Positions 23,256 through 31,664 of a stretch of 41,791 nt of DNA are shown in pieces (the first letter of the stretch is position 1; each line of letters opens with the position of its first letter). The DNA comes from Bacteroidota bacterium. Lineage in GTDB: Bacteria > Bacteroidota > Bacteroidia > UBA8524. The stretch spans positions 1-41,791 of the forward strand of contig WGMZ01000028.1 in assembly GCA_016124735.1 (NCBI GenBank), given 5' to 3'. Position numbers and translations under genes: made by a program. Below the pieces are notes generated by a model. It saw nothing but the letters and a program-made list of their open reading frames with translations. It had not been told where the DNA came from and ran no database searches.

Positions 23256-25313
23256 ATGAAACGAAATTTGATTACCGCGGCCTTGCCCTATGCCAACGGG
23301 CCCATTCATATTGGTCATATAGCCGGTTGTTATTTGCCGGCAGATATCTATGTACGTCATCTCAGAAAAAAAGGAGAAGAAGTGCTGTTTGTCTGTGGAA
23401 CAGATGAGCATGGTGTGGCGATTACGATGCGGGCAAAGAAGGAAGGAATAACTCCGCATCAGGTGGTAGATAAATACTATGAGCAAATAAGCAGCTCCTT
23501 TGAAAAATTTGGGATTCGTTTCGACCATTTTTCAAGAACAAGCCGTCAAATACACCACGAAACGGCGCAGGGTTTTTTTAAGACACTTTACAACAAAGGT
23601 CTGTTTGAAGAGATAGAAACGGATCAGTATTTTGATGAAGAGGCAAATCAATTCCTCGCCGATCGGTATATCGTAGGAACATGTCCGGTATGCGGTAACG
23701 ACCATGCTTATGGCGACCAATGCGAAAAATGTGGTTCGGCATTAAGCCCGACGGATTTGAAAAACCCGAAATCGGCATTGAGCGGTTCAAAACCGATACT
23801 CAGGAAGGCAACCAATTGGTTTTTGCCAATGGATAAAATTTCGGAAACTCCGGAATTTAAAGAATACTCCAAGCGAGTGGAACATTGGCGGGGCACCGTG
23901 CGAGGCCAGTTCAAATCCTGGTTGGCTGAGGGCTTGCAGCCCAGAGCAATGACCCGTGATTTGGATTGGGGCATCCCCGTTCCGGTAGATGGGGCAGATG
24001 GAAAGGTGCTTTATGTGTGGTTCGATGCGCCGATCGGTTACATTTCTGCCACCAAAGAATATTTCCGGGAAAAAGGAAAAGAAGAGGAATGGAAAAAATG
24101 GTGGCAGGATGAGGAAAGCCGGCTGGTACATTTTATCGGAAAAGACAATATTGTATTTCATACGATCATTTTCCCCATGATGCTTATGGAGCATGGGTCT
24201 TATATTTTGCCTGCAGAGGTGCCGGCAAATGAGTTTTTGAATTTGGAAGGACAAAAACTTTCCACTTCAAGAAATTGGGCGGTTTGGTTGCATGAATACC
24301 TGGAAGATTTTCCGGGAAGAAACGATGAATTGCGGTACACCCTCACCTCGATTGCACCAGAGTCGAAGGACAGTGATTTTACATGGAAGGATTATCAACT
24401 AAAGGTAAATTCGGAATTGGTGGCAATCCTGGGGAACTTTGTGAACCGGGTAATGGTGCTTTGTTCCAAATATTTTGAAGGTACGGTTCCCACGGGATTT
24501 GCACATGGCACGTACCCTGAACTGTCTGCAAAAGCAGAAGAAATGAAGCAAAGGGTTATGGGGCTTGGCGCGAATGCAGGGGCACTGATGGACGCTTTTA
24601 AATTCAGGGAAGCGCAGGCAGAATGGATGAATATTGCGCGTGAGGGAAATCGCTTTTTGCAGGAGACAGAGCCCTGGAAACTTTGGAAGACGGATCCAAA
24701 AGCCGTGGAAGGAATACTTCACGAGAGTTTGAACCTCTGCGCTTATTTGGCAGTTTCAGGTTCTGCTTTTCTGCCCGAGACCAGCGCGAAAATTCTGGAG
24801 CAATTGAATCTGGAAGAATACGATCTGGTTTCGAATGCCTGGAATCAGCTGGAAGATGGAGCCAATTTGGGTAAGCCATTTCTTTTATTTACTCAGATTG
24901 AAGACAAGGAGATTGAACAACAGACGGAAAAACTGAAAAAAACCATAGAAGCAAGTCAGCAAAACGACAGAATACCGGAACCTCAAAAGGAAACCATTCA
25001 ATACGATGATTTTGCCAAGATGGACATTCGGGTGGGAACCATACTCGAGGCTGTGAAAGTTCCGAAAGCAGATAAGCTGCTGCAGCTGACAGTGGATACA
25101 GGTCTAGACAAGAGAACTATCGTTTCTGGAATTGCCGAGCATTTTTCACCTGAAGAAATTGTAGGAAAGCAAGTGAGTGTGCTTGTCAATCTGGCTCCCA
25201 GGAAGTTAAGAGGGATCGAATCTCAAGGCATGATATTAATGGCGGAGAGTGAAGGCAGGCTTATGTTTGTGAAGCCTGAAGCGATTGCAGAAAACGGCTC
25301 GGGAATTTCCTAA
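23256..25313 (+). CDS. metG: Methionyl-tRNA synthetase with C-terminal tRNA-binding domain
   Basis: MetG charges tRNA-Met with methionine. The 685-residue protein has the class I signatures: PYANGPIHIGH with the HIGH motif, a zinc knuckle CPVC...CEKC (about residues 148-167), WFDAPIGY, and KLSTS in place of KMSKS. The last 110 residues form an EMAPII/Trbp111-type domain (MDIRVGTILEAVKVPKADKL, VNLAPRKLRGIESQG) that dimerises the enzyme and holds tRNA. All expected parts are present and the length is normal. The stop overlaps the convergent PP2C gene by four bases. Confidence 0.97.
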   Translation: MKRNLITAALPYANGPIHIGHIAGCYLPADIYVRHLRKKGEEVLFVCGTDEHGVAITMRAKKEGITPHQVVDKYYEQISSSFEKFGIRFDHFSRTSRQIHHETAQGFFKTLYNKGLFEEIETDQYFDEEANQFLADRYIVGTCPVCGNDHAYGDQCEKCGSALSPTDLKNPKSALSGSKPILRKATNWFLPMDKISETPEFKEYSKRVEHWRGTVRGQFKSWLAEGLQPRAMTRDLDWGIPVPVDGADGKVLYVWFDAPIGYISATKEYFREKGKEEEWKKWWQDEESRLVHFIGKDNIVFHTIIFPMMLMEHGSYILPAEVPANEFLNLEGQKLSTSRNWAVWLHEYLEDFPGRNDELRYTLTSIAPESKDSDFTWKDYQLKVNSELVAILGNFVNRVMVLCSKYFEGTVPTGFAHGTYPELSAKAEEMKQRVMGLGANAGALMDAFKFREAQAEWMNIAREGNRFLQETEPWKLWKTDPKAVEGILHESLNLCAYLAVSGSAFLPETSAKILEQLNLEEYDLVSNAWNQLEDGANLGKPFLLFTQIEDKEIEQQTEKLKKTIEASQQNDRIPEPQKETIQYDDFAKMDIRVGTILEAVKVPKADKLLQLTVDTGLDKRTIVSGIAEHFSPEEIVGKQVSVLVNLAPRKLRGIESQGMILMAESEGRLMFVKPEAIAENGSGIS

Positions 25314-26866
25314 ACTTTTCGAATACAAAGTAAGGTGCGGTCGTCGTCGGCAAATTCGTAGCCTGAATTTTTGAGCGAAATATCAATCTGAAGGGCAGTG
25401 TCTTGCGAAACATAGCGGAGCAATTCCTGCCCAAATTTTTCGAGTTTGTTTTGTTCTTCAGATGGATGATTGTCGTCTAAGTAGCCATCGGTGAATAGGA
25501 AGAGCGCGTCTCCCGGTTTGATATCAATCTCAATATTCTTGTATTTCTCTTTTTCAGCAAGTCCAAGCAGGAACCCTTCTGCGCGAACGGGAATGATTTC
25601 ATTTGCGTTCTTTTTAATAAGTACTGCAGGCAGGGCCCCGGCTGAAGCGAAACGAACTCTTGAACCTTGGCGGTCGAGCAACACAACACTGAGGGTGGTA
25701 AATACTTCCGAAATTTTAAAATCACGAAAGATGGCTTCGTTCAAGGTCTCGAGAAGATGTGCCGGGTCGTTGAAATTCTGATAGGCAAGGTTTCGGACGG
25801 TACTTCTGATATATCCGAGGTAGGCCAGAGAGAAGAACCAGGCATCCCATTTTTTACCCATAACATCGCCAATCAACAGAATGCGTTGTTTGTCGTTAAT
25901 GGTAATCATCTCGTAAAAGTCGCCACCGGGTATTGCATCATGATACAAGTGAACGGCGCTTATGTCCCACACGCCATAATTTAATTGCATGGTTTTTTCG
26001 GAACGAATAGGAAGCTTCGAAGCTGCAGTTGTCAGCGCATTGATGTATTTTTCTTTGAAATACATTTCCCGGTCGATGCGACTATTTATTTGTCGACTCA
26101 GGATAAATGCAGGTTTATTCAGGGAGGTGATATCATCGCCTCCCTGATTAAAAAAGTCTACCACAACATTGTCAAGGGTCTGATTGCTACGCAGCAAGAT
26201 CACCTGAATACTGTAGGCCTCGTCATTTTTAATTTTGCCGACCAATGGCAACGCCCATTTGGCATGCGTTCCGATAAATACAATCCAGACATTTTGTGAA
26301 TACAGGGTTTTGAAAAGATCTGATTCATTGGTAACAACGACAGTGTCTGTTTCAATGGATTTAGCCGGAATTTCCAGTAAATCTTTGCTTGCTGAACACA
26401 ATACCACAATGCCCTTTTCGGTGTTCAGGTCCTTTTTCAGGTATTCTCCCTGATGAAACCGGCGGTATATTAAGCGCCTGAGGTATAAATTCAAATGGGA
26501 ATAGATTTGATCTTCATCAAAGGGTTTATTGATGAATCCATCTGCACCTTTATCAAGATAGGAAGCTCCATGTGTGGACTGATTCTCCGGAACAAGGATG
26601 AGAAGTGGCGTCCTTTCATAACCACGAATGGCCCGAACATTTCCCAGGAATTTTTCCATACCACTTGCGCTTTGTTCGGGATTGAGCAGGATGATCTGAA
26701 AAAAGAGATTGTGCAATTTTTTCATTGCGGTCTCTTCATCCGAGCAAAAAGTACAGGTAAATCCCAGGGTTTCGCCAGCTCTTTGGATGAACTGGCAATA
26801 CATCTCGTTTTTTTCTACACAAAGAATCCGGGATTTTCCGGATGAAGAAAAGAGACGGTCGTTCAT
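25310..26866 (-). CDS. PP2C/SpoIIE-type phosphatase with two N-terminal receiver-like domains
   Basis: This 518-residue regulator is the likely RsbU/RsbP-type phosphatase of a partner-switching module. Its C-terminal 230 residues are a SpoIIE-type PP2C domain with the metal-binding acids in place: PGGDFYEM, LIGDVMGKKWDA, LFLFTDGYLDD and DDDRTLL. The first domain (about 12-130) has a receiver fold and keeps the conserved Lys114 (NKPF), but the phosphoacceptor Asp is replaced by Asn62 (LLNPEQ). The second (about 150-265) also looks receiver-like and has no acceptor Asp (VFIGTHAK). Input may therefore be protein binding rather than phosphorylation. It starts one base after the anti-sigma-like kinase gene ends. 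It should dephosphorylate the STAS protein encoded two genes upstream. Confidence 0.85.
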   Translation of the reverse strand: MNDRLFSSSGKSRILCVEKNEMYCQFIQRAGETLGFTCTFCSDEETAMKKLHNLFFQIILLNPEQSASGMEKFLGNVRAIRGYERTPLLILVPENQSTHGASYLDKGADGFINKPFDEDQIYSHLNLYLRRLIYRRFHQGEYLKKDLNTEKGIVVLCSASKDLLEIPAKSIETDTVVVTNESDLFKTLYSQNVWIVFIGTHAKWALPLVGKIKNDEAYSIQVILLRSNQTLDNVVVDFFNQGGDDITSLNKPAFILSRQINSRIDREMYFKEKYINALTTAASKLPIRSEKTMQLNYGVWDISAVHLYHDAIPGGDFYEMITINDKQRILLIGDVMGKKWDAWFFSLAYLGYIRSTVRNLAYQNFNDPAHLLETLNEAIFRDFKISEVFTTLSVVLLDRQGSRVRFASAGALPAVLIKKNANEIIPVRAEGFLLGLAEKEKYKNIEIDIKPGDALFLFTDGYLDDNHPSEEQNKLEKFGQELLRYVSQDTALQIDISLKNSGYEFADDDRTLLCIRKV

Positions 26867-26867
26867 T

Positions 26868-27365
26868 TTAGCAAGTGATATGCAGGTAGTTGAACGAGTT
26901 TGGAACGAAATGGTAATGCAGGTCTTGAGCTGCTTTGAGGATACTAATTAAACCACGGTGGTTTTCTTTCAGGTCGGCTTCCTGGTTTGCTTTTTCAATC
27001 TCAAGACTAAAATGCAGGGTATTGGCATCACTTACTTCGGCGATAAGTCGCGTTTCGCGATCCTGAACCAGGTTCCACCTAAAACCAATGGCGGCCTTGT
27101 CAAAACTGCCCAGGTCCTCAGGCAGGGAAAAACCTTTTCCCGGATCAGCTACAGTAATTTCCAGATGATCCAATTGCCGAATCATTACTACAATGTTGGA
27201 TTCAGGAGTTGCGGAATATTTGCAGGCATTGACAAAGGCTTCGTGAACAACAAATCGCAACCGATGATAAGGGATATTTTCCAAGGCAACACTCACTTCC
27301 TCCAACCACTTTGCGAGAAGTTCTGTTTGCGCCAGTTTCGAAGAGAAACTTCTGATAAAAAGCAT
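26868..27365 (-). CDS. RsbW-type HATPase, anti-sigma/switch kinase
   Basis: This 165-residue protein with a single GHKL ATPase domain matches serine kinases of the RsbW/SpoIIAB type. The N box is HEAFVNACKYS with Glu42 and Asn46, and the G1 box is DPGKGF with Asp74. The G2 region is reduced (AIGFRWNLVQD). In known systems this kinase phosphorylates a STAS protein on Ser and releases or holds a sigma factor or other target. The gene lies five bases after the STAS gene and one base before the phosphatase gene. No sigma factor gene is adjacent, so the target is unknown. About 40 residues past the ATPase core (from residue 125) are specific to this protein. Confidence 0.85.
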   Translation of the reverse strand: MLFIRSFSSKLAQTELLAKWLEEVSVALENIPYHRLRFVVHEAFVNACKYSATPESNIVVMIRQLDHLEITVADPGKGFSLPEDLGSFDKAAIGFRWNLVQDRETRLIAEVSDANTLHFSLEIEKANQEADLKENHRGLISILKAAQDLHYHFVPNSFNYLHITC

Positions 27366-27370
27366 ACTGA

Positions 27371-27718
27371 TTATTTTATGAGATGGGCAACCTCTTGCAG
27401 GGAAGAACAGGTTTCAAATACGTTTAGGAGTTGCATGAGGTCCATTAATTCTCTGACCTCATTAGAAATGCCACATAAAATCAAGCGGCCATTTCGGGCT
27501 TTCATTTCTTTTAAAATGGAAATCAAAGTGCCAAAACCCGTGCTGTCGATAAAATGAACTTGACTTAAATCAATAGCCAGATTTTGAATATTTGAATCAA
27601 TCAATCCTTTGATCTCAGCTTTTACTCTTTGAGCGTTGTTGACATCGAGGGATTTTATTCCATCAAAATGGATGGAGCTGTAGCCAGCTTCATTTTGGAT
27701 TTTAACTAATTGAGTCAT
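27371..27718 (-). CDS. STAS-domain anti-sigma factor antagonist (RsbV/SpoIIAA type)
   Basis: This 115-residue single STAS domain shows the phosphorylation site motif FIDSTGFGTLI, with Ser59 (or Thr60) as the residue modified by the partner kinase. The motif is intact. The ATG at 27718 (MTQLVKIQ) is preferred over a TTG five codons upstream. It is the first gene of the three-gene minus-strand unit STAS, HATPase, PP2C, in the classic order antagonist-kinase with the phosphatase at the end. Transcription starts from the 149-base region shared with the divergent E1 dehydrogenase gene. Confidence 0.88.
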   Translation of the reverse strand: MTQLVKIQNEAGYSSIHFDGIKSLDVNNAQRVKAEIKGLIDSNIQNLAIDLSQVHFIDSTGFGTLISILKEMKARNGRLILCGISNEVRELMDLMQLLNVFETCSSLQEVAHLIK

Positions 27719-27810
27719 AGATGTTCTTTTCAAAGATTCGATTTAAACGGTACTAATCCAAGTTAAAAAATCGATACCACGTTTGTTTGTGAATTACACC
27801 GATATTTTTG

Positions 27811-27855
27811 GAACCGCTCTGCAACCGGTTTACCGGTTCAATTTTTGTATACTTG
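27811..27855 (+). promoter_or_regulatory. Palindromic operator-like site and -7 box upstream of the E1 gene
   Basis: AACCGGTTTACCGGTT at 27823-27838 is an inverted repeat with 7-base arms and a 2-base centre. An outer pair, GAACCG at 27811-27816 and CGGTTC at 27834-27839, makes a second overlapping inverted repeat. It lies just before TATACTTG at 27848-27855, a one-mismatch TAnnTTTG box, and the ATG follows at 27868. The position suits a repressor or activator site for the E1 gene or for the divergent switch operon. The binding protein is unknown. Confidence 0.45.
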
Positions 27856-27867
27856 CAGGCACAAAAA

Positions 27868-29919
27868 ATGGTAAATAAAGAAACCTTATTGCAGGTATAT
27901 AAGTTGATGTGCTCCGCTAGAGCAATGGCTGATATATATGATGCTAATAGACAGATAACCAAATACGTACATTCGACCTCTAAAGGACATGAAGCCATTC
28001 AAATGGCCACCGGTCTCTTACTAAAAGGGTGTGATTTTGCCGCTCCATATTATCGGGATGAAGGCATGTTGCTGGCGATGGGGATGAGCCCCTATGAACT
28101 CATGCTTCAGCTACTGGCCAAAAAAGATGATCCTTTCAGCGGTGGCAGGACGTATTATGCGCATCCTTCACTTCGTAGAACGGGACTGCCGGTTATGCCG
28201 CACCAGAGCAGCGCAACTGGCATGCAGGCAATTCCTGCAACAGGAATGGCACATGGGGTGGCATATCTGGAAAGTCAAAAATTATTGGAGGGAGTCGATA
28301 AACCTGTCGTGCTCTGTTCCTTGGGTGATGGCTCGGTTACGGAAGGCGAAGTGGCAGAGGCACTTCAAATGGCGGTATTGCATAATTTGCCGGTTATTTA
28401 TCTGATTCAGGACAACGATTGGGGGATTTCTGCTAAGGGAGGTGAGATGCGTGCCATGGATGCCTACGAGTATGCGGCAGGTTTTAAAGGACTCAAGCGT
28501 GTACGTGTGGATGGCACAGACTTTATCTCTTCCTACGAGGAAATGGAGAAGGCGATTGAATATGTAAGGAATAAGAGAAAGCCCATCTTAGTTCATGCCG
28601 CAGTTCCTTTATTAGGGCACCATACAAGCGGTGTGCGTAAAGAGTTTTATCGTACAGAAGAAGATCTCGCGCAGCATGCCGCCACGGATCCTTTTCCGGC
28701 ATTAAGGAAAGTGCTGCTGGATTTAGGTGTCGAAGAAGCGGAACTCGACAAATTGGTGGAAGATTCGAACACCAGCATTGCAGAGGACTTTGAGCGGGCA
28801 AAGCAGGCAGAAGAGCCAAGTGCAGCTTCCTTGTACGATCACGAATTTGCCCCTACTACAGTCACAGAGGAAAAAGGAGAAAGAGCTCCTATAGATAAAG
28901 AACCAATCATCATGGTAGATGCCGCATTGTATGCCATGGATGAAATACTGAAGAACAACCCCGAGGCACTCTTGTACGGACAAGACGTAGGAAGTCGATT
29001 GGGAGGTGTTTTCAGGGAGGCAGCCACTCTTGGAAAGAAATATGGAGACGACCGGGTTTTTAACACCCCGATTCAGGAGGCATATATTATCGGCTCAACA
29101 GCAGGATTCTCGGCTGTTGGTTGCAAACCAATCGTAGAGATTCAATTTGCAGATTATATCTGGCCAGGGGTAAACCAATTGGTGACAGAGCTTTCCAAAA
29201 GCTGCTATCTATCCAATGGAAAATATCCTGTTCAAGCCTTGATAAGAGTTCCAACAGGAGCTTATGGTGGGGGTGGACCATACCATTCGGGAACGGTTGA
29301 AAGCAGTATTCTGCAGATCAAAGGAATCAAAGTGGCGTATCCTTCGAATGCAGCTGATATGAAAGGTTTGATGAAGGCCGCTTTCCATGATCCGAACCCG
29401 GTGGTTATGTTTGAGCATAAAGGTCTCTATTGGAGTAAAGTTCCGGGAACGGAATCCACTAAAACTATCGAGCCTTCAGAAGATTATATCATTCCCCTGG
29501 GCAAGGCCAGAGTGGCTCTTGAGGCAGATCAGGAAAACGTAGAAAATGGTGAATCGGTTGGAGTAATCACATATGGAATGGGTGTTTATTGGGCATTGGC
29601 GGCTGCGAAGAAACTGCCAGGTAAGGTAGAGATACTCGACCTGAGGTCTTTGAACCCTTGCGATGAAGAAGCAATCTATGCACAGGCTGAAAAACACGGT
29701 AAATTGCTCATTCTAACAGAGGAGACCTTGAAGAATTCATTTGCTGAGGCCATTGCCGGGCGCGTTGCCAGAGATTGTTTTCAGTATTTGGATGCCCCGG
29801 TTCAAACCATGGGCTCGGCAAATGTGCCTGCGGTTCCGCTTAATATGGGACTGGAACACGAGATGTTGCCCAATGGAGATAAGGTGGCTGAGAAACTGGA
29901 ATGGCTGCTCAATTACTAA
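27868..29919 (+). CDS. 2-oxo acid dehydrogenase E1, fused alpha and beta subunits
   Basis: This 683-residue fusion of both E1 subunits belongs to a thiamine-diphosphate-dependent 2-oxo acid dehydrogenase, most like the branched-chain (2-oxoisovalerate) type. The alpha half (about 1-335) has RDEGMLLAMGMSP and the cofactor motif GDGSVTEGEVAEAL...QDNDW. The beta half (about 355-683) has LYGQDVGSRLGGVFR, NTPIQEAYIIGSTAG, EIQFADYIWPGVNQL and GAYGGGGPYHSG. The ATG at 27868 is chosen because an earlier start would run through the palindrome and promoter box. The E2 and E3 subunits are not in the window, so the substrate (branched-chain 2-oxo acids, pyruvate or acetoin) cannot be fixed. It is probably co-transcribed with the exonuclease gene six bases downstream. 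Confidence 0.9.
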   Translation: MVNKETLLQVYKLMCSARAMADIYDANRQITKYVHSTSKGHEAIQMATGLLLKGCDFAAPYYRDEGMLLAMGMSPYELMLQLLAKKDDPFSGGRTYYAHPSLRRTGLPVMPHQSSATGMQAIPATGMAHGVAYLESQKLLEGVDKPVVLCSLGDGSVTEGEVAEALQMAVLHNLPVIYLIQDNDWGISAKGGEMRAMDAYEYAAGFKGLKRVRVDGTDFISSYEEMEKAIEYVRNKRKPILVHAAVPLLGHHTSGVRKEFYRTEEDLAQHAATDPFPALRKVLLDLGVEEAELDKLVEDSNTSIAEDFERAKQAEEPSAASLYDHEFAPTTVTEEKGERAPIDKEPIIMVDAALYAMDEILKNNPEALLYGQDVGSRLGGVFREAATLGKKYGDDRVFNTPIQEAYIIGSTAGFSAVGCKPIVEIQFADYIWPGVNQLVTELSKSCYLSNGKYPVQALIRVPTGAYGGGGPYHSGTVESSILQIKGIKVAYPSNAADMKGLMKAAFHDPNPVVMFEHKGLYWSKVPGTESTKTIEPSEDYIIPLGKARVALEADQENVENGESVGVITYGMGVYWALAAAKKLPGKVEILDLRSLNPCDEEAIYAQAEKHGKLLILTEETLKNSFAEAIAGRVARDCFQYLDAPVQTMGSANVPAVPLNMGLEHEMLPNGDKVAEKLEWLLNY

Positions 29920-29925
29920 TTAAGC

Positions 29926-30693
29926 ATGAAGAAAATCAGTACTTATAATGTAAACGGGATCCGGGCAGCTTTGAAAAAAGGGCTGGTTCAATGGATGCAA
30001 CAAGAAAGTCCGGATATCCTGTGTGTTCAGGAAACAAAGGCATACAAAGAACAGGTTGAAACGGCTGTTTTTGAGCATCTTGGTTACCATCATTATTGGT
30101 ATTCCGCAGAAAAGGCGGGTTATAGCGGGGTGGCAATTTTTAGCAAGGAAGAACCCATCCATGTAGAATATGGTACCGGAAACGATGTATACGACCGGGA
30201 GGGAAGGGTCATTCGTGCCGATTATGATGGCTACTCTGTGATGAGCATTTATCATCCCAGCGGATCCAGCGGAGATTTGCGTCAGGAGTTTAAAATGGGT
30301 TGGTTGGATTTCTTTCTGGATTATGTCAATAATCTAAGAAAAGAAATTCCAAACCTTATTCTGTGTGGTGATTACAATATATGCCATAAACCCATTGATA
30401 TCCACGATCCTGTTGGAAACAAGAATTCATCTGGTTTCCTGCCCGAAGAAAGAGAGTGGTTCGATAAATTTGTGGAAGAAGGCTATGTCGATAGCTTTAG
30501 GGAGTTACATCCGGAGCCCCATCAATATACCTGGTGGAGCTATCGGTCAAATGCCAGGGCCAATAATAAAGGCTGGCGTATCGATTACATCATGCTGACT
30601 GAATCCCTGAAGTATAAATTAACAGATTCCCTGATTTTACCTGATGCTATGCAATCTGATCATTGCCCTATGTATAGTGTGCTTGACCTGTAG
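29926..30693 (+). CDS. xth: Exodeoxyribonuclease III (AP endonuclease)
   Basis: This enzyme cuts DNA at abasic sites and trims 3' ends during base-excision repair. The 255-residue protein has all the EEP nuclease motifs in order: YNVNGIRAA with the conserved Asn, CVQETKAY with the metal-binding Glu, YHPSG, CGDYNICH with catalytic Asp and Asn, WWSYRSNARANNKGWRIDYI and SDHCP with the catalytic His. Length and motif spacing match ExoIII rather than the membrane-anchored EEP protein at 18750. It follows the E1 gene by six bases, although their functions are unrelated. Confidence 0.95.
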   Translation: MKKISTYNVNGIRAALKKGLVQWMQQESPDILCVQETKAYKEQVETAVFEHLGYHHYWYSAEKAGYSGVAIFSKEEPIHVEYGTGNDVYDREGRVIRADYDGYSVMSIYHPSGSSGDLRQEFKMGWLDFFLDYVNNLRKEIPNLILCGDYNICHKPIDIHDPVGNKNSSGFLPEEREWFDKFVEEGYVDSFRELHPEPHQYTWWSYRSNARANNKGWRIDYIMLTESLKYKLTDSLILPDAMQSDHCPMYSVLDL

Positions 30694-30697
30694 GCAT

Positions 30698-30720
30698 AAA
30701 AAAACCCGCCGAAGCGGGTT
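30698..30720 (-). terminator. Rho-independent terminator with UUCG loop, for the minus-strand lipoprotein
   Basis: On the minus strand AACCCGC-TTCG-GCGGGTT is followed by a run of T (plus-strand A run 30698-30704). The C(UUCG)G loop is an extra-stable tetraloop. The same hairpin may also end transcripts from xth on the plus strand, but the T run there is weaker and set back. Confidence 0.9.
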
Positions 30721-30738
30721 TCTCATTGAAATTTTTTC

Positions 30739-31224
30739 TTAGTATTTGATATAAAACTTGCCACTGGTCACATTGATCTTTGCGCTATTCAGGTTCTGAG
30801 CCGAAAAGCTAAAAGTGCCCTCTGCAATTCGGTTGGTTCTGTCGTTGGTGGAAAGATTAACGTTTCCGTCTACTGCCTCATACAGGCCATCTGTATTAGA
30901 GGATGTCTGAACATTTCCGAAAGCAGTTGAACCAAATGCCAAGGTGTTTCCTTGATCCAATTGCATCGTGAGGGCAAGCGTAGTTACCTGGTCTTTATCG
31001 TATACGGTGGCAGTAAGAATACCCTTGTCGGCTTCATATGAAATTGTAGGCAGACCGGAAGGGTCAACTATCTTTGTTCCAATAATGGCGGTCAGGCTAT
31101 TGTCTTTAGCTGGGGTATTCGAGTTACTTCCGTTATTGTCATCATTTTTTTTGCATGAACTCAACATGGCGGATGAACCCAGCAGAGCAAAAGCAAGCAG
31201 TAAAGTAGAAATTTTCATTTTCAT
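30739..31224 (-). CDS. Small lipoprotein of unknown function
   Basis: This 161-residue lipoprotein starts MKMKIST, with a hydrophobic core and the lipobox MLSSC (Cys24) followed by KKNDDNN and a low-complexity Asn/Ser linker (about 27-42). The mature domain of about 115 residues is beta-rich (ILTATVYDKD, LALTMQLDQGNTLAFG, GTFSFSAQNL). It resembles small Bacteroidota lipoproteins with one beta-sandwich domain, but I do not recognise a named family. It stands alone with its own terminator, and the upstream region is long and AT-rich. Confidence 0.75.
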   Translation of the reverse strand: MKMKISTLLLAFALLGSSAMLSSCKKNDDNNGSNSNTPAKDNSLTAIIGTKIVDPSGLPTISYEADKGILTATVYDKDQVTTLALTMQLDQGNTLAFGSTAFGNVQTSSNTDGLYEAVDGNVNLSTNDRTNRIAEGTFSFSAQNLNSAKINVTSGKFYIKY

Positions 31225-31399
31225 CTGGTTTAGTATTTATACAATTATAGTCAGACTCCATGAAATTTTTCCGGAAAATCGTTTGAAATCATCTCAAGGT
31301 CAGACAGAAGTATAAATTTACACCAAATGAATAATAATTTAGACAAACGGGATATCTGATATTCATAAACACGCGTTATTATTACAGGGGGAGAATAAC

Positions 31400-31549
31400 A
31401 TGAATGATTTAATCAATCGGATACTGCGGCATATCCGTGAAAAAGGAAAAAATAGATCGACGGAAGTGTTGTTGCGTTTCTTTAAAATTTACTACCACAT
31501 TTCTATGAGCAGCGAAGTCCTGGAAAAAAGATTGACGCAGCTACAATAA
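31400..31549 (+). CDS. Possible small basic helical protein (49 residues)
   Basis: An ATG at 31400, with a purine-rich AGGGGGAG six bases upstream, opens 49 codons to a TAA. The product is basic and amphipathic (INRILRHIREKGKN at the start, then EVLLRFFKIYYHISM and EVLEKRLTQLQ), a composition that looks more like a real helical protein than a chance frame. I recognise no family. The stop codon lies in the loop of a 7-base-stem hairpin. It could be a small regulator or an unimportant frame. Confidence 0.35.
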   Translation: MNDLINRILRHIREKGKNRSTEVLLRFFKIYYHISMSSEVLEKRLTQLQ

Positions 31550-31557
31550 ATGTAGCT
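31539..31557 (+). other. Stem-loop spanning the stop of the small ORF
   Basis: AGCTACA at 31539-31545 pairs exactly with TGTAGCT at 31551-31557 around a 5-base loop holding the TAA stop. A T5 run follows nine bases later, so it may be a weak terminator or a transcript-stabilising hairpin. Confidence 0.45.
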
Positions 31558-31664
31558 ACTGGCATCTTTTTCGCTTGTAATGGCCACGTATATGGAAAGG
31601 TTTTCTTACAGAAAAAACCATCCGGGCTAAAAAGCGTATTAATTTGCGGCGTGTTATCATTTAC

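Larger units (their letters stand above)
31225..31664. other. Intergenic region between the lipoprotein and the efflux operon
   Basis: This 440-base region holds divergent promoters by position, though I see no exact TTG-N20-TAnnTTTG on either strand. It also carries one plausible 49-codon small gene (31400-31549) and a short hairpin at its end (31539-31557), both listed separately. The rest is AT-rich with no further gene. Confidence 0.4.
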
